Origin: Cellulomonas xylanilytica
GTDB taxonomy: Bacteria > Actinomycetota > Actinomycetes > Actinomycetales > Cellulomonadaceae
Length of the DNA stretch: 64,000 nt
Reading direction: 5' to 3'
Assembly: GCF_007989805.1 (NCBI RefSeq)
Contig: NZ_BJUB01000013.1
Coordinates: 1-64,000 of the forward strand
Shown here: positions 59,532-64,000 of the stretch, one piece after another
How the letters are laid out: every line of letters starts with the position of its first letter
How positions within the stretch are numbered: the stretch's first letter is position 1
Notes under the pieces: generated by a model
Database searches by the model: none
Told to the model about the DNA's origin: nothing
What the model saw: only the letters and a program-made list of their open reading frames with translations
Program-made: the position numbers and the translations under genes

Positions 59532-61922
59532 TCATTGGGTCGGTTCGGGCGCCGGTTCCGGCGGTTGCGTCGGCTCGGGGGTGGGCACCGGTTCCTGGGT
59601 CGGGACCGGCTTGGGTCCGCTCGAGACGACGAGCGTCACCGATCCGCCGGGTGCCAGCAGCGTGCCGCCCCGGGGGTCCACCCGGATGACCCGACCGGTC
59701 GTCACGGTGTCCGACGGCTCCACGACCACGTTCACGACGAGCCCGGCGTTGACGACCGACGCGGTCGCGTCACCCTCGAGCTTGCCCTCGAGCCCCGACG
59801 GGACGGCGATCTCCGTCGGCGCCTCCACCGTGGGCTCCTCCGTCGGCGCGACCGTCTCGGTCGGCACCGTCGCGCTCGGCGACGGCTTCTTCCCGACGTT
59901 GGCCCGGGCGGGGAACTGGAGGACCTCGGAGTACTGCGGCTGCGCGAAGACCTCCTTCATGTACGACTGCCACAGGAACGCCGGCCACGTGCCACCGGTC
60001 ACCTGCTTCGGCCGTCCGAAGGGCTGGATCGTCTCCAGCGACTTGTTGTCCTCACCCACCTGGCTCAGCGACACCTCGGTGACGATGTTGGGGGTGAAGC
60101 CGACGAACCAGGCCGACTTGTTGTCGTTCGACGTGCCGGTCTTGCCGGCGATCGGCCGGCCCAGCGGCTTGATCCAGTCCTCGCCGGAGCCCTTCTCCAC
60201 GACCTGCGTCATCGCGTAGGTGGTGTCGGCGATCACGTCCGCCGCGAACGGCCGCTCGGTCGGGTCCTTGTGCTCGTAGGCGACCTTGCCGTCGTCGTAC
60301 GAGACGGAGCGGACCATGTAGGGGTCGATGCGCACGCCGCCGGAGGCGATCGTCGCGTAGGCGCCCGCGACGTCGAGAGGCCGCACGGCGTCGGTCCCGA
60401 GCACGTTGGCGCGGTTGGTGTCCACGGGCGTCTTGATCCCGGCGTCGGCCGCGACCTTCGCCGTCAGCTCCGGGCCGATCTGGAGGTTCAGCTGTGCGTA
60501 CACGGTGTTCACCGACTGCGCGGTGGCCTCGACGAGGTCGATCGTGCCGAACTGCCCGCCGCCGAAGTTCGGCACCTTCCAGTCACCGAAGGTCTGCGGG
60601 GAGTGCCCGTCGAACCTCGTGGTGAGCGGGACGCCCTGCTGGAGGGCGGCGATCAGGGTGAACGGCTTGAACGTCGACCCCGCCTGGATCTTGTCGTAGG
60701 TCGTGGTGCTCCTCTGGTCGACGAGGAAGTCCGCCCCGCCGTACATCGCGACGATCGCGCCGTCCTTCGGGTCGACCGACGTGAGGGACACCCGGGTGCG
60801 CTCGAAGGGGACGGCGCCGTCCTGCTCGGGCAGCGAGCCGGCGCGGAACGCCGCGACGTGCTCCTGGGCGGCGACCTGCAGCGGCTGCTGGATCGTGGTG
60901 ACGACCTTGAGGCCGCGACGGTTGATCTCGTCGTCGGAGAAGGCGAGCGGCTCGTCGTTCAGCTCGTTGCGCACCTTCTCGAGCAGGTAGCCGACAGGGC
61001 CGCCCATCGCGTCGGACCGCTTGTACTCGATCGTGGGCGGGAACACCATCGGCGCACGCTCGGCCGCCGTCAGCCAGCCCTCCTCCTCCATGGAGTCGAG
61101 CACGATGTTCCAGCGGGCCAGCGCCTTGTCGGGCGCCTTGGCCGGGTCCCAGTTGTTGGGCGACGGGATGATGCCGGCCAGCACGGCGGCCTGCTCACGG
61201 GTCAGCGCCGCGGCGTCGACCCCGAAGTACGCCTGAGCAGCGGCCTGGATGCCGTACGAGTCACGACCGAAGTAGATCGTGTTGAGGTACCGCTCCATGA
61301 TCTCGGTCTTCGACTCCACCCGGGCGATCTTGATCGCCAGGAGGGTCTCCTTGAACTTGCCGACGTAGTCCGTCGTCGTCTTGTCGACGTAGTACCGCTC
61401 GACGTACTGCTGCGTCAGGGTCGAACCACCCTGCGTGGGGCCGCCGCGCAGGTTGTTGATCAGCGCGCGGCCCATGCCGGTGATCGAGATGCCGCTGTTG
61501 TTGGTGAAGAACGTCTTGTCCTCCGCGGCGGCGACCGACTGGCCCACGTACTCGGGGAGCGTCTCGTACTCGACGATCGTGCGCTTCTGCGCCGCGAACG
61601 TGCCCATGACCGGTCCGGGGGAGCCGTCGGGGTTGTTGGCGTAGTAGACCGTGGTCGTCTGGGACCGGGTGTCGTCGGCTTGGTTGGGGATCGTCGTGCT
61701 CGCGTACGCCGCGACGACCGCACCGGCTCCGAGGAAGCCGATCGCGAGGATGGTGCCGACGGTGAACCGCCACGACGGCAGCCAGCGGTGCAGGCCCTCG
61801 TAGCCCGAGCGCGGGTAGTCGAAGAAGCGTCGCTTGGGGGCGCTGCTGCGCGACGAGGTTGCCGTGCCGCGGGGCGCTGCGCGCTTGCCCCGGGCGGGAG
61901 CCCTCCGATTCGTGCCTGCCAA
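59532..61922 (-). CDS. ponA: bifunctional penicillin-binding protein (class A, PBP1 type) with PASTA-like domain
   Basis: A 796-residue membrane-anchored enzyme. TTG 61922 is chosen because GGAAGG lies seven bases upstream and the basic leader ([12 protein letters not shown]) begins there. One membrane helix is at about 58-80. The glycosyltransferase domain (about 100-270) has Glu134 in AAEDKTFF and GGSTLTQQY. The transpeptidase domain (about 345-650) has Ser416 (AGSTFKPF), SVN and KTGTS. A PASTA-like module (about 700-765) and Pro/Glu tail end the protein. It polymerises and cross-links peptidoglycan. Its position next to PadR-ino1 and rpsF matches mycobacterial ponA1. Confidence 0.95.
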   Translation of the reverse strand: MAGTNRRAPARGKRAAPRGTATSSRSSAPKRRFFDYPRSGYEGLHRWLPSWRFTVGTILAIGFLGAGAVVAAYASTTIPNQADDTRSQTTTVYYANNPDGSPGPVMGTFAAQKRTIVEYETLPEYVGQSVAAAEDKTFFTNNSGISITGMGRALINNLRGGPTQGGSTLTQQYVERYYVDKTTTDYVGKFKETLLAIKIARVESKTEIMERYLNTIYFGRDSYGIQAAAQAYFGVDAAALTREQAAVLAGIIPSPNNWDPAKAPDKALARWNIVLDSMEEEGWLTAAERAPMVFPPTIEYKRSDAMGGPVGYLLEKVRNELNDEPLAFSDDEINRRGLKVVTTIQQPLQVAAQEHVAAFRAGSLPEQDGAVPFERTRVSLTSVDPKDGAIVAMYGGADFLVDQRSTTTYDKIQAGSTFKPFTLIAALQQGVPLTTRFDGHSPQTFGDWKVPNFGGGQFGTIDLVEATAQSVNTVYAQLNLQIGPELTAKVAADAGIKTPVDTNRANVLGTDAVRPLDVAGAYATIASGGVRIDPYMVRSVSYDDGKVAYEHKDPTERPFAADVIADTTYAMTQVVEKGSGEDWIKPLGRPIAGKTGTSNDNKSAWFVGFTPNIVTEVSLSQVGEDNKSLETIQPFGRPKQVTGGTWPAFLWQSYMKEVFAQPQYSEVLQFPARANVGKKPSPSATVPTETVAPTEEPTVEAPTEIAVPSGLEGKLEGDATASVVNAGLVVNVVVEPSDTVTTGRVIRVDPRGGTLLAPGGSVTLVVSSGPKPVPTQEPVPTPEPTQPPEPAPEPTQ

Positions 61923-62187
61923 CGCTCTGCCTTCCGTCCGACGACCAGGTCCGGCCTCGCCCGCCCGCGTCGGTCCTCGGACCGGATTCGGGCAGGCGTC
62001 AGCCGCGGAAGCCAGTATGGGGGACCTCGCTGAGCGCGCGCGGCGTCCCGAAGCGCGGAGCCGACGAGCCTTCACACGATCGGCACGGCGCGCGCGAACC
62101 GCCGCCGCACCCCGGTCCCGATGCACACAGGCGGTGTGGTCCAGGTCACCGACTTGCTTGGTTCGTCGTATCCGACATACTCTCCGG

Positions 62188-62206
62188 ATGTATCGAGTTG
62201 ATACAT
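62188..62206. promoter_or_regulatory. PadR operator at the padR-ino1 promoter
   Basis: ATGTATC-GAGTT-GATACAT is a perfect 7-bp inverted repeat placed near the start point of a promoter with TTGCTT (62154) and CATACT (62176). The rest of the 61923-62237 gap holds no gene that I can support. Confidence 0.65.
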
Positions 62207-62237
62207 CGAGAACCCCACAAGCTGAGGAGGTGCCCCC

Positions 62238-62888
62238 GTGCGCGGTCGTTCCGACGTGCTCGAGCCGGCCATCCTCGGCCTGCTCCACGAGTCCCCCATG
62301 CACGGGTATGAGCTGCGCAAGCGCCTCAACCTCGTGCTCGGCTCGTTCCGGGCACTCTCGTACGGCTCGCTGTACCCCTGCCTGAAGTCGCTGGTCGAGC
62401 GCCACTGGATCGAGGGCACCGAGTCCGCCGTGACACCGCACGCGGTGTCGTCCAAGCGGGCACGCATCGTCTACCAGCTGACCGCCGACGGCAAGGAGCA
62501 CCTCCAGCAGGTGCTCGCGTCGTCCGGACCGGCCACCTGGGAGGACGAGAACTTCGACGTCCGGTTCGCCTTCTTCGGGCAGACCGACGCCGAGACCCGG
62601 CTTCGGATCCTCGAGGGTCGGCGCACGCGCCTGACCGAACGACTCGAGACGATCCGCCTGTCCTTCGCCCGCACCCGCGAGCGCATGGACGAGTACACCC
62701 TCGAGCTCCAGCGGCACGGCCTCGAACAGGTCGAGCGTGAGGTCCGCTGGCTCGACGGACTGATCGACAACGAGCGCGGCCTTCGTCGCACCCGTCCTGC
62801 AGGCACCGGTCGTCCGACCGCTGCTGACACACCCGCGGAGATCGACGACGTCGCCCCCGCGCGAACCACCGAGAAGGAGCGAGGATGA
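62238..62888 (+). CDS. PadR-family transcriptional regulator
   Basis: A 216-residue regulator; GAGGAGG lies 7 bases before GTG 62238. The PadR winged helix is about 5-95 ([42 protein letters not shown]). A Vir-type helical dimerisation domain follows (about 105-180; [17 protein letters not shown]) with a disordered tail. It overlaps ino1 by ATGA. The same pair is conserved in mycobacteria (Rv0047c-Rv0046c), suggesting control of inositol synthesis. The palindrome upstream fits autoregulation. Confidence 0.93.
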   Translation: MRGRSDVLEPAILGLLHESPMHGYELRKRLNLVLGSFRALSYGSLYPCLKSLVERHWIEGTESAVTPHAVSSKRARIVYQLTADGKEHLQQVLASSGPATWEDENFDVRFAFFGQTDAETRLRILEGRRTRLTERLETIRLSFARTRERMDEYTLELQRHGLEQVEREVRWLDGLIDNERGLRRTRPAGTGRPTAADTPAEIDDVAPARTTEKERG

Positions 62889-63976
62889 CCTCCATCCGCG
62901 TCGCCATCGTCGGCGTCGGCAACTGCGCCGCGTCGCTCGTCCAGGGCGTCCACTACTACGCCGACGCCGACCCGAGCAGCACCGTGCCCGGCCTGATGCA
63001 CGTGCAGTTCGGCGACTACCACGTCCGCGACATCGAGTTCGTCGCGGCGTTCGACGTCGACGCGAAGAAGGTCGGCTTCGACCTGTCCGAGGCCATCGGT
63101 GCCTCGGAGAACAACACCATCAAGATCGCCGACGTCCCCCCGCTCGGTGTGACGGTGCAGCGTGGCGTGACCAACGACGGTCTCGGCAAGTACTACCGCG
63201 AGACGATCACCGAGTCCGACGCCGAGCCGGTCGACATCGTCGCCGCCCTGCGCGAGGCCAACGCCGACGTGCTGATCTGCTACCTGCCCGTCGGGTCCGA
63301 GATCGCCGCGAAGTACTACGCGCAGTGCGCCATCGACGCCGGTGTCGCGTTCGTCAACGCCCTGCCCGTCTTCATCGCGTCCGACCCGGTCTGGGCCGCG
63401 AAGTTCGAGGCTGCCGGCGTCCCGATCGTCGGTGACGACATCAAGTCGCAGGTCGGCGCCACCATCACGCACCGTGTCCTCGCGAAGCTCTTCGAGGACC
63501 GCGGCGTCGTGCTGGACCGCACGTACCAGCTGAACGTCGGCGGCAACATGGACTTCAAGAACATGCTCGAGCGCGACCGCCTGGAGTCCAAGAAGCTCTC
63601 CAAGACGCAGGCCGTGACCTCCAACCTGACCGGCCCCCTGGGCGGCAAGAAGGAGGACCGCAACGTCCACATCGGCCCGTCGGACTACGTCGCCTGGCTC
63701 GACGACCGCAAGTGGGCCTACGTCCGCCTCGAGGGTCGCGCCTTCGGTGAGGTGCCCCTGAACCTCGAGTACAAGCTCGAGGTCTGGGACTCGCCCAACT
63801 CGGCCGGCATCATCATCGACGCCCTGCGCGCCGCGAAGATCGCCAAGGACCGCGGCATCGGCGGCCCGATCCTGTCGGCGTCGACGTACTTCATGAAGTC
63901 CCCGCCCGTCCAGATGGAGGACACCCTCGGCCGCGCCGAGCTGGAGGCCTTCATCAACGGGTCGAACGAGCGCTGA
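62885..63976 (+). CDS. ino1: inositol-3-phosphate synthase
   Basis: A 363-residue enzyme matching mycobacterial Ino1 in length and sequence ([23 protein letters not shown]-binding loop; [32 protein letters not shown]). It converts D-glucose 6-phosphate to 1L-myo-inositol 1-phosphate with catalytic NAD, the first step to inositol, phosphatidylinositol and, in actinobacteria, mycothiol. Catalytic Lys and Asp residues lie in the conserved [11 protein letters not shown] and [10 protein letters not shown] stretches. It is translationally coupled to PadR. Confidence 0.97.
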   Translation: MTSIRVAIVGVGNCAASLVQGVHYYADADPSSTVPGLMHVQFGDYHVRDIEFVAAFDVDAKKVGFDLSEAIGASENNTIKIADVPPLGVTVQRGVTNDGLGKYYRETITESDAEPVDIVAALREANADVLICYLPVGSEIAAKYYAQCAIDAGVAFVNALPVFIASDPVWAAKFEAAGVPIVGDDIKSQVGATITHRVLAKLFEDRGVVLDRTYQLNVGGNMDFKNMLERDRLESKKLSKTQAVTSNLTGPLGGKKEDRNVHIGPSDYVAWLDDRKWAYVRLEGRAFGEVPLNLEYKLEVWDSPNSAGIIIDALRAAKIAKDRGIGGPILSASTYFMKSPPVQMEDTLGRAELEAFINGSNER

Positions 63977-64000
63977 TCCTGCAGTGCAGCGACGGGTGGG

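Noticed and set aside
59535-62033. Very long open frame on the plus strand opposite the penicillin-binding protein gene
   Set aside because: It mirrors the GC-rich third positions of the real gene, is Arg/Gly-rich and has no domain. The same holds for long antisense frames opposite the pilus tip, GH13, GH3 and DnaB genes.

Overview
The window reads as chromosome of a very high-GC, Gram-positive actinobacterium close to Cellulomonas or another Cellulomonadaceae genus. The reasons are the strongly GC-biased codon use, the actinobacterial conserved block ino1 / PadR / ponA / rpsF / ssb / rpsR / rplI / dnaB, frequent leaderless starts, and a dense set of secreted plant-polysaccharide enzymes carrying actinobacterial CBM2, CBM6, CBM13 and CBM32 modules. 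No rRNA, tRNA, phage, insertion sequence or CRISPR array was seen.

Layout. 1-3.1 kb: xylan degradation (5'-truncated GH43, then a GH10-CBM13 xylanase). 3.2-9.3 kb: small enzymes and regulators, including a secreted S33 peptidase, an alcohol dehydrogenase divergent from an XRE/MmyB regulator, a frameshifted sugar O-acetyltransferase and an esterase. 9.3-12.1 kb: secreted GH3-FnIII-FnIII-CBM2 enzyme. 12.2-14.5 kb: a four-gene, fully overlapping minus-strand operon of a WXG100-like protein, a calpain-type cysteine protease with a helical N-terminus, an 82-aa protein and a lipoprotein. This is the most unusual locus. 14.6-24.2 kb: VOC proteins, ANTAR protein, DUF4126 protein, an aldo/keto reductase divergent from a second MmyB-type regulator with a broken flavodoxin, a repressor-controlled membrane protein, peptidase E, AraC regulator and alpha/beta hydrolases. 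24.3-37.4 kb: a second carbohydrate region (LacI regulator and large secreted GH13 enzyme, serine hydrolase, ArsR/SRPBCC operon, CBM6-DUF1996, CBM32-CBM32-beta-helix, AA10-CBM2 LPMO). 37.6-46.3 kb: ECF sigma operon, hypotheticals, CmtR/CDF metal-resistance pair, GNAT, small tyrosine phosphatase, then a 0.7-kb stretch without a convincing gene. 46.4-53.2 kb: a three-gene sortase-assembled pilus locus. 53.3-64 kb: core chromosome with dnaB (carrying an intein with class 3 features), a MATE transporter, the rpsF-ssb-rpsR-rplI operon, a class A penicillin-binding protein, and PadR-ino1.

Regulation is unusually readable. At least ten genes have a TANNNT box 6-7 bases before the start codon (leaderless transcripts). 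The two MmyB-type regulators share a 22-bp imperfect palindrome. The GH3 and LPMO genes share a LacI-like box (GAAACGATTC). Two CelR-like boxes precede the CBM6-DUF1996 gene. The ECF sigma gene has its own GGAACC-N16-CGTGTT promoter. Two genes (acetyltransferase, flavodoxin) carry single-base frame disruptions that are either real decay or sequence errors.
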